A stretch of 64,000 bases of DNA from Halorussus pelagicus (lineage in GTDB: Archaea; Halobacteriota; Halobacteria; Halobacteriales; Haladaptataceae), in contig NZ_CP035119.1 in NCBI RefSeq assembly GCF_004087835.1, positions 2,914,001 through 2,978,000 of the forward strand, given 5' to 3'. Shown here in pieces: positions 25,642 to 34,036 of the stretch. A model generated the notes under the pieces. That model was not told the DNA's origin. It was given only the letters and a program-made list of their open reading frames with translations, and searched no databases. Numbering within the stretch: position 1 is the stretch's first letter; each line of letters starts with the position of its first letter. The translations under genes were made by a program, and so were the position numbers.

Positions 25642-26901
25642 ATGAGCACTAATGCGACGCTGAAATGCCAATTGTCGCTAATCACGGCGCTCTGTCTCGG
25701 GAACGCGACAGCCCTTGCCAGCGTCCTCGTCTTCGATTGGAGCGTTACCCTCTTGCTCGTTCTCTACTGGTTGGAGGCCGGAATACTACTCGTCCGGACA
25801 GGTGTTGAAGGACTACTCGCAGAAGTACCGACCGAACCATTTCGGGATGGATACCGTATCAAACTGTTCGAGCGCTTGGAACTGGGGAGCAAACGCGGGA
25901 CGGTCGAGATTCACGACGACTTGCCACCAGTACACCCCCGAAATACTCCGGCAGTACTTTCGCTGCTCCGCCGTGTCGCCGTTTTCTGGGTCCCGACCGG
26001 CGTGGTCCTCCTGTTCGTCGTCCCCGACTCGCTCGCGTTCGACCCAGTTGCGGTCGCACTGGTCTCGGTCGGCACTCTCGCGTTCGCGTACCGACACTGG
26101 TCGGCGTTTCGTCGTAGCTTCCTCGACGACCGACGATACGAGGAGGTCTCGGCGTCGGTCGTCTGGCCTCGGCGACGGTTTCTCTGGCTCGCGTTCCTCA
26201 CCTTCTCCGCCGCGGTCTACGGCAACCCGGCCGTCGTCTCGTCTGCCGACGCCTCCGGGTCGGTACGCACCAGCGTCGGAGCGATGTTCCTCTTCGTCGC
26301 TTGTTGTAAACTCGCCTACGAAACCTACCGGGTGACGATAGTGGGGTATCCGACTCGATACGAACATCGATCCGGTCTCCTCTCGTTCGATTGGGTATCC
26401 GGCAGCATCGGCGAGGAGCGGACAGCGATAGAATCGCCCGAGAGCGAACCCACGGCTGTATTCCGGACTGAGCGACGAGCAGTCCGGGTAGATGGAATCT
26501 TATACGGACTCGGCTACGGCATCTTGTACCCCGGTAGCGTCGGTATCGCCGGTATCGTTCTCCTGATCCTCGCCGACGTAATCGGTCCGGTGTTCGGTGG
26601 TCTACTGGTCGCCGGATTCGTCGGAAGCGTCGTCGCGGGACAAATTTGGCTGTTCGACACGCAGTACGGCCACCTCGAATATCGAGTGTACAGCGACGAA
26701 CTCGTCGTGTACGACCGGAAAACAGACGAGCCACAGTTACATGTCACGTCTTCCGACTTCCGAGAAGTATCCGTCTCGCGTGGAATAACGCAGCGACTAT
26801 CTGGAGTCGGTCGATTGAAGCTGACCCAAATCAACGGTGACGTTCACGTCTTTAGATACCTTGCAGAACCGGATGAGTTGGCGGAGAAATTCCGATTGTA
26901 A
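25642..26901 (+). CDS. multi-pass membrane protein (DUF6498-like)
   Basis: 419 residues. The N-terminal half has five or six hydrophobic segments, including VTLLLVLYWLEAGILLVRTG, which resembles my memory of DUF6498 proteins. Two more hydrophobic segments lie near residues 290-335. The last 70 residues read as a soluble beta-rich domain like a bacterial PH domain (EYRVYSDELVVYDRKTDEP). Base composition is slightly less GC-rich than the flanks. It starts at ATG 25642. Function unknown. Confidence 0.7.
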   Translation: MSTNATLKCQLSLITALCLGNATALASVLVFDWSVTLLLVLYWLEAGILLVRTGVEGLLAEVPTEPFRDGYRIKLFERLELGSKRGTVEIHDDLPPVHPRNTPAVLSLLRRVAVFWVPTGVVLLFVVPDSLAFDPVAVALVSVGTLAFAYRHWSAFRRSFLDDRRYEEVSASVVWPRRRFLWLAFLTFSAAVYGNPAVVSSADASGSVRTSVGAMFLFVACCKLAYETYRVTIVGYPTRYEHRSGLLSFDWVSGSIGEERTAIESPESEPTAVFRTERRAVRVDGILYGLGYGILYPGSVGIAGIVLLILADVIGPVFGGLLVAGFVGSVVAGQIWLFDTQYGHLEYRVYSDELVVYDRKTDEPQLHVTSSDFREVSVSRGITQRLSGVGRLKLTQINGDVHVFRYLAEPDELAEKFRL

Positions 26902-27064
26902 CCGAGGGAGTAAACGGTCTCGTCCGAGACTCACGTCGTCCGTTCTCGGTCAAGCGCGCGAGTTTCGGGAGTTTGTTCGCGCCGAACAGCAGGACGGCGA
27001 CGAGCAGAAGTATCATCATCTCTATCCCGCCCGGAACGGGACCGAACAGCGGTGTCGGAAGCAT
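26852..27064 (-). CDS. TatA-like twin-arginine translocase subunit, truncated or degenerate
   Basis: 70 residues. The first 35 are clearly TatA-like: a short leader ending GPVPGGIEMMI, one membrane helix, and the hinge LLFGANKLPKLAR. In typical haloarchaeal TatA the amphipathic helix continues with a Gly/Glu-rich stretch. Here it changes to TENGRRESRTRP and runs on, antisense, into the 3' end of the DUF6498-like gene. I read it as a TatA whose 3' part has been lost or replaced. It may still be expressed. Confidence 0.5.
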   Translation of the reverse strand: MLPTPLFGPVPGGIEMMILLLVAVLLFGANKLPKLARLTENGRRESRTRPFTPSVTIGISPPTHPVLQGI

Positions 27065-27168
27065 ACCGACGCTCCTACGCGGCGAGTCGGTAACAACTTC
27101 TCGGGCGTCACCGCGCTGGCACCTCAAAAACCGATAGATTCACATTGAATCCGCGGTCGCTTCGGAGT

Positions 27169-27723
27169 GTGTTTCCGCCGGGCCATTACGGGTTGGCACT
27201 CGCGCTCTACGCCGTGGTCGGGTACGCCCTGCTCTCGCGGGGGTACGCCCGCGACGCGCTCTCGGGCGGCGGCGTCGTCCTCGCCTACGCGCTGTTCCCT
27301 GACCTCGACGGCCAGTTCGCGTTTCTGGTCCACCGGGGCGTGACTCACACCCTCTGGTTCGCGCTCGCGGTGGGTGGTCTCTGCGTGCTGGTCGTCGCGT
27401 CGTCGCTTCGGGAGCGTCCCCGTCGAGAAGCCCTCCGCGGGGCGCTCTGGGCGTTCTTCCTCGGAAGCTTCGCGGTGGTCTCGCACCTGCTCGCGGACCT
27501 GCTCAACCCGTGGGGCGTGATGCCCGTCTACCCGGTCTCACCCGCGCTCTACTCGCTGGACCTCGTGCGCGCGACCAACGACGCCGCGAACTACGCGATG
27601 CTCGCGTTCGGCGTCGGATGCGCAACGGCCGCGTGGATTGCGGGCCGCGCTTCCGAGACCGACCGCTCGCTGGTCCAGCGACTGTACCGCAGAGTTCGTC
27701 GCAGAGAGAGCGTCAGGGAGTAG
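27169..27723 (+). CDS. membrane-bound metal-dependent hydrolase family protein (DUF457/YdjM)
   Basis: About 185 residues with five hydrophobic segments and the family's ordered polar motifs: PPGHYGL at the start, LFPDLDGQF, HRGVTHTLW, and SHLLADLLNPWGVMPVYPVS. These His/Asp residues are thought to form a metal site at the membrane. No ATG is available. I prefer GTG 27169; TTG 27145 would add eight residues. It is convergent with a charged coiled-coil protein gene, with only one base between the stop codons. Confidence 0.8.
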   Translation: MFPPGHYGLALALYAVVGYALLSRGYARDALSGGGVVLAYALFPDLDGQFAFLVHRGVTHTLWFALAVGGLCVLVVASSLRERPRREALRGALWAFFLGSFAVVSHLLADLLNPWGVMPVYPVSPALYSLDLVRATNDAANYAMLAFGVGCATAAWIAGRASETDRSLVQRLYRRVRRRESVRE

Positions 27724-28695
27724 TCACTCGTCGTCGTCGGTTGCGTCGGCGTCGTCGGAATGCTCCGAACCGGCGTCGTCCGAGTCGTCCGCGTCGGCGT
27801 CCTCCGCGCCGGAGTCTTCTAGGTCGCTCCCGGCGTCGCCGTCCTCGGAATCGTCCTCCGTCGGGGCGACGCCCCCGGAGTCGTTGTTCCGGCGTTCCAT
27901 CTCGTCCTTGATGGATTCGAGTTCGGCCTCCACGTCCACCTCGGCGCGGTCGTCGTCCTCCGAGGCGTCCGCCCCGTCGGCGCGTTCGCTCTCGTCGGTA
28001 AGTTCGATGGTCGTTGCGCCCCGGAGGTCCTCGTCGTCGCCGCCGGACCGGTCGTTCGAGTCGTCGCCCTCGCTGGGCTCGTCGCGCCCTCGCTCGCGGT
28101 CGATGTCGCGCTCGCGCTGGCGGGACTCCTCGACTTCGCTCCGCTCGCGGTCCACGCGGTCCCGAATCTCGCGGTTGATGCGCCGGGCGTCGTCGAGGAT
28201 GTCGCGCGCGGCGTCTTCGCGCGGCAGGTCGCTCTCCCGAATCGTCGTCTCCACGTCTTCGAGCGCCGATTCGAGGCGGTCGAGGGTGAGTCTGCTCGCG
28301 TCGGCGGCCCGGCCTTGGAGTCGCTCGCGCTCCTCGTTCACGACGCTCCGCTCGGGGTCGAGCAGGCGGATGACCTGTTGGAGCGCCTTCAACGCCCGGA
28401 CGTTGGCCTCAAGCATGGCGATGGCGGTCGGAATCGCGTACTCGCCGGTGAACGACAACACCTCGCGCGGCGTCGGCGGGCGCGGCAGGCCGAGCGGACC
28501 CTCGGGCGGGCGGCCAAGTTCGTCCCGGAGTTCCCGGACGCGGCCCTCCAACTCCTCGACGCGCTCGTCGATTCGCTCGGGGTCTCGGTCGCGGGAATCA
28601 GGTCGGTCGGCGGAACCGGTTCGGTCGTCGGAGGTGCGGCGGTCGTCGGACCGTCGCGGGTCGCCGTCGCGTCGGTCGTCGCGGTCATCTCTCAT
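27724..28695 (-). CDS. conserved haloarchaeal coiled-coil protein with long acidic tail
   Basis: 323 residues from ATG 28695. Residues 1-45 are a low-complexity Arg/Asp stretch, then a short coiled coil (RIDERVEELEGRVRELRDEL). A conserved central part contains PTPREVLSFTGEYAIPTAIAM and helices. The last 120 residues are almost only Asp, Glu, Ser and Ala. The repeats of GAC/GAG codons make this region prone to slippage. I recall similar haloarchaeal proteins of unknown function but no proven role. Confidence 0.65.
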   Translation of the reverse strand: MRDDRDDRRDGDPRRSDDRRTSDDRTGSADRPDSRDRDPERIDERVEELEGRVRELRDELGRPPEGPLGLPRPPTPREVLSFTGEYAIPTAIAMLEANVRALKALQQVIRLLDPERSVVNEERERLQGRAADASRLTLDRLESALEDVETTIRESDLPREDAARDILDDARRINREIRDRVDRERSEVEESRQRERDIDRERGRDEPSEGDDSNDRSGGDDEDLRGATTIELTDESERADGADASEDDDRAEVDVEAELESIKDEMERRNNDSGGVAPTEDDSEDGDAGSDLEDSGAEDADADDSDDAGSEHSDDADATDDDE

Positions 28696-28847
28696 GGCCG
28701 GGTCTACGTGTCGCGTCCTAAAGAGTTTGGCCGCTTTCGGGATGACTGGGAAGTCGTTATCGGCGAGGGTCGGTGGTCCGGGCCGTCGTCGCAAAACGAC
28801 GACGAACGTCGGAGGGAAGCTAGCTTCAGAGTTGAACTAATCGTACA

Positions 28848-28969
28848 GCACCGCAACCGCCCAGCACCGCCCCGCATCACCCTCACGCCTCCCCAACCTC
28901 CTCACTCCTTCGCTACGCTCAGTCGTTCGTCCCTCGCGCGGAAGGGCGCGTCGCCGACGGCGACGCGCC
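28848..28969 (+). repeat. modular intergenic repeat, copy 1
   Basis: In the 457-base gap 28696-29152. Ordered modules are GCACCGCAACCGC (28848-28860), CCTCACGCCTCCCCAACC (28881-28898), and CCCTCGCGCGGA (28931-28942). An 11-bp hairpin with a 3-base loop (28945-28969) closes the element. The same modules in the same order, on the other strand, occur at 32759-32865. The rest of the gap shows no gene I can support. Confidence 0.65.
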
Positions 28970-29152
28970 GTCGGACAACCCGCGTCCGACGAGCCATGCG
29001 CTCACGTCCGTTCGCGCAGACGCCCCCACGCGCCACGATTCAAACGTTCGCCTGCCGAAACTCCCGACGTTCGGAACTCTTCGCTCTATGGACGCCAACC
29101 ACTCTCGCGTCGCTTGCGAAGGATTTTCCTCGCCCGCGTGACACTCTGAAAT

Positions 29153-29383
29153 ATGTCAGTCTCCGCACGCGACGCCCTCGAATACGCCACGCGAGACGAG
29201 TTTCTGAAACTCTACGCGGTCCTCGCTCTCGGGTACGTCCTGACCATTTTCAGCACGTCGTTCGCTGGAACCGCGGTGACGGCTTTCGGATTTCTCCTCG
29301 TAAGCCTCGTCGCCCTCGCGGGTCTGCTTGCGATGTTGGTCGCCGCGGTGGGCGTCCTCCACAAGATTATCGCCGAAAGCTGA
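29153..29383 (+). CDS. small two-helix membrane protein, 76 aa
   Basis: A charged N-terminus (SVSARDALEYATRDEFLK) and two long hydrophobic helices at about 20-38 and 42-68. No family is recognised. It ends 15 bases before the convergent old-yellow-enzyme gene. Confidence 0.6.
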   Translation: MSVSARDALEYATRDEFLKLYAVLALGYVLTIFSTSFAGTAVTAFGFLLVSLVALAGLLAMLVAAVGVLHKIIAES

Positions 29384-29398
29384 CGGTCTCGCGCCGTT

Positions 29399-30490
29399 CT
29401 ACTGGGTCGCGCGCCGGTACTGAACCGGCCACTCAACGCGGTCGCCCGCTCCCAGCTCCTCGGCGGCGTGGAGCGTGAAGTACGGGTCCCGGAGGTGTTC
29501 CCGGCCGACGATGGCGAGGTCCGCGCGGTCGTTGCGAATCAGCGCGTCGGCCTGCTTGGGTTCGGTGATGCCGCCGACGGCGCCGACCAGCGCGTCGGTC
29601 GCCTCGCCGACGCGCTCGGCGTAGCGCACCTGATAGTTCGGTCCCGTCTGGGGAATCTGCTGGTCGGGGTGGATGCCGCCGGAACTCACGTCCACGAGGT
29701 CCGCGCCTGCCTCCGCGAGCAGGGGCGCGAGTTCCGCGGTGTCGTCGAGAGTCCACGACTCACGGTCCGGTAGCCAGTCGCTCGCCGAGAGGCGGACGAA
29801 AACGGGCTTGTCGTCGGGCCACACCTCTCGGACCGCGGCGGTGACCTCGCGGACGAGACGAGTTCGTCCCTCGAAGTCACCGCCGTACTCGTCGTCGCGG
29901 TCGTTCGTCACCGGCGAGAGGAACTCGTGGAGCAGGTAGCCGTGGGCGGCGTGGACCTCCGCGATTTCGAAGCCCGCGTCGAGCGCGCGCTCGGCCCCCG
30001 CCGCGAAGGCGTCCACGACCGACTCGATATCGTCGTCGTCCATCTTCCGGGTCTCGGTCTCGCCCTCCTCGTAGGGGTAGGGGTCGGCGCTCGGCGCGAC
30101 GGTCTCCCACCCGCCCTCGTCGGGACCGAGTGGGTCGCTTCCCTCCCACGGACTGTTCTTGCTGGCCTTCCGGCCCGCGTGGGCGAGTTGGATTGCGGGG
30201 GTTGCGCCGCGCTTCGAAATAAAGTCGGCGACGGGCGCGAGCGCGTCGCCGTGGTCGTCGCTCCAGATTCCGAGGTCGTTGGGCGTGATTCGACCCCGCG
30301 GTTCGACTGCGGTCGCCTCGGTCATCACGACGCCAGCGCCACCGGTCGCGCGACTCCCGAGGTGGACCTCGTGCCAGTCGGTGGCGAGACCGTCGCGGTC
30401 GCAGGAATATTGACACATCGGCGATACCATCACGCGATTTCGGAGTTCCGTCTCCCGAATCGACAGCGAATCAAACAGGTCGTCAGTCAT
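29399..30490 (-). CDS. NADH:flavin oxidoreductase, old yellow enzyme YqjM type
   Basis: 363 residues starting at MTDDLFDSLS. It is a TIM-barrel FMN enzyme. The YqjM-type marker Cys is in SPMCQYS (C26). Active-site and FMN residues are seen in QLAHAGRK, HAAHGYLLHEFLSP and DEYGGDFEGRTR. It would reduce activated C=C bonds of enals or quinones using NAD(P)H in the cytoplasm. An upstream in-frame start at 30583 would add 31 residues without family support. Monocistronic. Confidence 0.92.
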   Translation of the reverse strand: MTDDLFDSLSIRETELRNRVMVSPMCQYSCDRDGLATDWHEVHLGSRATGGAGVVMTEATAVEPRGRITPNDLGIWSDDHGDALAPVADFISKRGATPAIQLAHAGRKASKNSPWEGSDPLGPDEGGWETVAPSADPYPYEEGETETRKMDDDDIESVVDAFAAGAERALDAGFEIAEVHAAHGYLLHEFLSPVTNDRDDEYGGDFEGRTRLVREVTAAVREVWPDDKPVFVRLSASDWLPDRESWTLDDTAELAPLLAEAGADLVDVSSGGIHPDQQIPQTGPNYQVRYAERVGEATDALVGAVGGITEPKQADALIRNDRADLAIVGREHLRDPYFTLHAAEELGAGDRVEWPVQYRRATQ

Positions 30491-30615
30491 CGGTTGCCTC
30501 TCGGAACTCCGGCCCCGAAAGGTCTCGGCTCCCCCCGTTTCTTGCCGAAGGTTCGGAGACCGCGTTTTGCACCCCCGAAACACTTATTGTATACGTTGAC
30601 GTTATTAGTGAAGCA

Positions 30616-31359
30616 ATGTGTGGGGAGCAAGGAAAGGGGAGTCCGGAAGCGGTAGCCAGATTTCGACATCGACTCGCGGACCTCAAGCGCAACGGGTGTA
30701 ACGTGTTGCTCGTCGGCACCGACGCGCTGGACGCCGCCTGCGAGCGTCTGCTCGGCGAGTCGAGCGCTGGACCGCGCTATCGCCTGTTCGTGACCAGCGA
30801 CGCGAGACCGCCGACCGCCTACGCGAGGTTGCAGTCGGCCCAGTCAGGAGCGTACAGCGACGAGGCCGCGGTCGTGAACTGGCAGACCGATGTTCGCAGT
30901 GGGAGTGCGACCGACGACGCCTCGCTCGGGGGCGACTCCTTGGACGGCCCGGCAGGCGTGCGCAACGCCTCGGACTCGTCGCTCCGGCACGTCACCGTCG
31001 AGAGCGACGACCTGCGGGAATTCGGGACGGCTATCGAGGAGACTATCGAGCGGTTCGACGCCAAAACGGGTGGCTTCTCGCCCGCGGAGCTACGGCTCTG
31101 TTTCGATTCGCTCGTCCCGCTAGTCGCCGATTACGAGGAGCGAGACGTTCGCCGGTTTTTGCTCGGCCTGACCGAGACCGTCGAGCGATTCGACGGGATG
31201 GCCCACTACCACCTCCCCGCGCGCTACGACTCCGAGACGGTCGAATCGGTCGAGGCGCTGTTCGACGCGGTCGTCGAAGTTCGGCGCGGCGAAGAGGAGA
31301 TCGAACAGCGGTGGCACCTCTCGGAGTCCGAGATGGCGACCGACTGGCTCGCGCTGTAG
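30616..31359 (+). CDS. conserved haloarchaeal protein (DUF7504-like)
   Basis: 247 residues, cytoplasmic. The N-terminal half NVLLVGTDALDAACERLLG followed by YRLFVTSDA resembles a RecA/KaiC-like fold without a functional Walker A. The C-terminal half contains VESDDLREFGTAIEETIERF and a predicted helical-strand domain ending in TDWLAL. I recall such proteins as a haloarchaeal family near signalling or transcription genes, but I assign no function. A promoter TTATTGTATAC lies about 30 bases before the start. Confidence 0.65.
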   Translation: MCGEQGKGSPEAVARFRHRLADLKRNGCNVLLVGTDALDAACERLLGESSAGPRYRLFVTSDARPPTAYARLQSAQSGAYSDEAAVVNWQTDVRSGSATDDASLGGDSLDGPAGVRNASDSSLRHVTVESDDLREFGTAIEETIERFDAKTGGFSPAELRLCFDSLVPLVADYEERDVRRFLLGLTETVERFDGMAHYHLPARYDSETVESVEALFDAVVEVRRGEEEIEQRWHLSESEMATDWLAL

Positions 31360-31443
31360 GAGCGCCAGCCGCGATTCTCCGGTTCGACTGCTACCCTTCG
31401 AGTTCGACTACCCCTCCGATTCGACCGACCTTTTCGAGTTCGA

Positions 31444-31986
31444 CTACCCCCTCGAACGACTCCGCGCGGCCGTGGACTGCTCGCGCTCGTGACCGACGTA
31501 CCAGTCGTACTTTTCGAGCAGTCGCTTCCAGATTTGGGGGTCACCGCCGGGCGACTCCCGGTTAACGTGGCGAATCCGCCGCAGGTCGTCCTCGCCTGAT
31601 TCGGTGCGCTCGACTTGTTCGACCGCGGCATCAACGAGCGCGTCGTGGGGCGATAGCACCGCGTGGAGGTCGTCCACCAAATCGCCGAGTCGCTCGGCGG
31701 TCTTGATTCGGAAGCGGCACTCGGCGCGCTTGTCGTGTTTCAGATACTTGCCTTTGGCGTCGTCCTCGTCCTCGCGGGCGGCGGAGTAGTCCTCATCGAG
31801 TTTCACGAGCGTCTTCAGGTAGCGAGATTTCCGGTCGTCGGCGTCAACCGGAAGGTCAACGACGCGCTGGCCCGCCATCGAGAGCGCCTTCAGAAATCGC
31901 TTGCCGTTGAGACGAAAGTAGTCGTGACGGCCGTCGTTGTCTTCGACGAGGTACTTCGACCCCGTGAAAAACGCTTTCGACACCAT
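31444..31986 (-). CDS. conserved hypothetical protein, 180 aa
   Basis: Starts MVSKAFFTGSKYLVEDNDGRH. It is Lys/Arg-rich in the middle for a haloarchaeal protein (KSRYLKTLVKLDEDYSAA) and largely helical. No motif is recognised. A TATA-like AAATTTATT lies about 33 bases upstream on the minus strand, so it is probably leaderless. Confidence 0.65.
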   Translation of the reverse strand: MVSKAFFTGSKYLVEDNDGRHDYFRLNGKRFLKALSMAGQRVVDLPVDADDRKSRYLKTLVKLDEDYSAAREDEDDAKGKYLKHDKRAECRFRIKTAERLGDLVDDLHAVLSPHDALVDAAVEQVERTESGEDDLRRIRHVNRESPGGDPQIWKRLLEKYDWYVGHEREQSTAARSRSRG

Positions 31987-32081
31987 CGGCGCTACGTCTC
32001 CCGAATCACCCCTCGCCAATAAATTTCTCGTGGATTATCACCGGCGAGAATCATCACGTAGAGTGAATGTCACATCGCGCC

Positions 32082-32615
32082 TCACCACTCGGTCAGCGAA
32101 TCACGCGCGAGCAGGCCGTCGATGGCGCTCGCGCGCCGTTCGAGGTCCGCGAGATGGTCCCGAAGCAGGTGGCCGGTGGCGTGGTCGCCGAGGCTCTCGG
32201 CGAGTTCGATGTGACTGCTGACGCTCTCGATTGCGTCGCCGTAGGCGTCGAGGTCGTTGGCCAGCGAGGTCCGAGCGTCGTACACGTCTTCGCCTTCGAA
32301 GGGGACCCGACTGTGGCGCTCGAACGCGGCGGGACCGCTCAGGGGGACGCCGCCGATTTCCCCGATTCGGCGCGCCAGCCCGTCGGCGTGACGCTCGGAC
32401 TCGGCGGCGGCCTCGCCGAGAAATCGGGCGAGTTCGCCCGATTCGGGACCGGCGACGGTCCACCGATGCTTGCGAAGTTGGTGATAGCGGACGACGCTCG
32501 CCGCCAAATCGAGGTTCAGGGCTTCGACGACCTGTTCGGCTTTCTCGGCGTCGAAACGGACCGCGTTGCCCTCGACGGTGCCCGCCTGCTGGAGTACCTG
32601 TCGCTGTTGGCTCAT
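32082..32615 (-). CDS. Dps/DpsA-like ferritin family protein with altered ferroxidase ligands
   Basis: 177 residues of the Dps four-helix type: LNLDLAASVVRYHQLRKHRW, then a second helix ending IGGVPLSGP, then EDVYDARTSLANDLDAYGD and LGDHATGHLLRDHL. Compared from memory with Halobacterium DpsA and E. coli Dps, the first His of the ferroxidase site is Arg (KHRW), the second is Ala (ELARFL) and the distal Glu is Arg (DGLARR). It should still fold and form a shell. Iron oxidation at the normal dinuclear site looks impaired. No iron box was found upstream. Confidence 0.8.
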   Translation of the reverse strand: MSQQRQVLQQAGTVEGNAVRFDAEKAEQVVEALNLDLAASVVRYHQLRKHRWTVAGPESGELARFLGEAAAESERHADGLARRIGEIGGVPLSGPAAFERHSRVPFEGEDVYDARTSLANDLDAYGDAIESVSSHIELAESLGDHATGHLLRDHLADLERRASAIDGLLARDSLTEW

Positions 32616-32758
32616 GGGTAATCGCCTCCGAGTCGGCTACCACCGGCGGGCGCTTAAGTGTACTCGCGGGTCGGTCCGAGAGATTCGGCGTCGGTTCTCG
32701 CGTCGGGCGTTTTGGAGGCAGGGGTGCGCTCGGTCAGTTCTCCATCTCGGCGCGTGCG

Positions 32759-32865
32759 GGCGCGGCGCGCAGTCGCGCGCCGCGCCTATCCGCGCGAGGG
32801 ATGAGTAGCGCAGTGAAACGAGCAACGCAATCGGTTGGGAGGTGTGAGGCTCGCGGTTGCGGTGC
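32759..32865 (-). repeat. modular intergenic repeat, copy 2
   Basis: In the 377-base gap 32616-32992. Read on the minus strand it has GCACCGCAACCGC (32865-32853), CCTCACACCTCCCAACC (32849-32833), and CCCTCGCGCGGA (32800-32789). A 12-bp GC hairpin with a 4-base loop (32786-32759) closes the element. Module order matches copy 1, while the hairpin stem sequence differs. Nothing else was identified in the gap. Confidence 0.65.
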
Positions 32866-32992
32866 GGTGCAGTCATTGATTGGCGTCGGCAGTAGCTAGC
32901 TCCGACGACTTTCCGACAGCAATCAAACCGGACTCAAACCGTTGCCGTACTCGAACCACAATCCACAGAATAACCGACGAACCGCCTATCCC

Positions 32993-33913
32993 TCAGTCCT
33001 CCAAAACCGGAATGAACTCCCGACACTCCGCCAGCACCGCGGGGTCCAACCTCGCCACCAAGTCCCGCTCGCCGCGGTTCAGACCCGCCTGTACGCTCCC
33101 GTCGGGGCGGACGACCCGCGAGCGCCCGGCGTACTCCGTCGGGTCGCCGACCGTACTTTGCCCGGTCCGACCCGCGCCGACCACCCACCGAACGCCGTCG
33201 AGCGCGCGAGCGCGCAGGAGGAGTTTCCAGTTTTGGCTGTGGGCCGCGGGCCACGCGCCGCCGACGAACAGCGCGTCCACGTCGGGCGTTGCGAACGCCG
33301 CGCTCTCGCCGACGAAGTTGAGGTCGTAGCAGGTCAGCAGGGCCGCGGTGCCGACCGGCGTCTCGACCGTGACGCGCTCGTCGCCGGGCACGAGGACTTC
33401 GGACTCGTTCGCCCAGAGGTGGCGCTTGCGGTAGATGGTGGTCTCGACGGGTCGGCCCCTCTCTCCGACCGCTTCACCCTCGCCGTGAGGGTCAAGGTAC
33501 GCCGTCGCGTTGTAGTACGCCTCGCCCGCGTCGGACGCTTCGCCAGCGTCCGCGCCGGACGCCTCCGCGCGCTCGACGAAGCCGACGAGGAGCGCGGTGT
33601 CGGTCTCGGCCGCGACCGCGCGCAGACGCTCCAGCGTCTCGCCGTCACGGGCCAGCGCGACCTCGCGGACGCGCTCGTCGGCGACGAACCCCGTCAGCGC
33701 GTACTCGGGGAAGAGCGCGACATCGACTTCCGGCGGAAGAGCGGCGACGCGCTCCTCGATAGTCGCCAGATTTGCGGCCACGTCGAGGTCGGCGACGGCT
33801 ATCTGGCAGGCCGCGACGGTCGGCGTTCCTGTGGCAGTCGTCGTCCGCGCGGCGTTCGGCGGCGTCTGCGAGACAGTCGGCGGCGTCTCGCTGAGTCGTG
33901 AGTCCTCTGGCAC
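32993..33913 (-). CDS. carbon-nitrogen hydrolase (nitrilase superfamily)
   Basis: 306 residues from a GTG start. A Thr/Pro-rich leader of about 30 residues precedes VAACQIAVADLDV, so the real start may be further in. The catalytic triad is visible: Glu in FPEYALTG, Lys in IYRKRHLW, Cys in LLTCYDLNF. It would hydrolyse an amide or nitrile in the cytoplasm; the substrate is not predictable. Monocistronic. Confidence 0.88.
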   Translation of the reverse strand: MPEDSRLSETPPTVSQTPPNAARTTTATGTPTVAACQIAVADLDVAANLATIEERVAALPPEVDVALFPEYALTGFVADERVREVALARDGETLERLRAVAAETDTALLVGFVERAEASGADAGEASDAGEAYYNATAYLDPHGEGEAVGERGRPVETTIYRKRHLWANESEVLVPGDERVTVETPVGTAALLTCYDLNFVGESAAFATPDVDALFVGGAWPAAHSQNWKLLLRARALDGVRWVVGAGRTGQSTVGDPTEYAGRSRVVRPDGSVQAGLNRGERDLVARLDPAVLAECREFIPVLED

Positions 33914-34036
33914 GTCCAGCGACTCGGAGCGACGGGAGAAAAACGACCGGGATTCCCGAGAGCGGAGGAGTCGGCGAACCCGTCGTTAATCCAATCGTGA
34001 GTAAATATTTTACCCTCGGAGCGACAAGAGGGGTGT

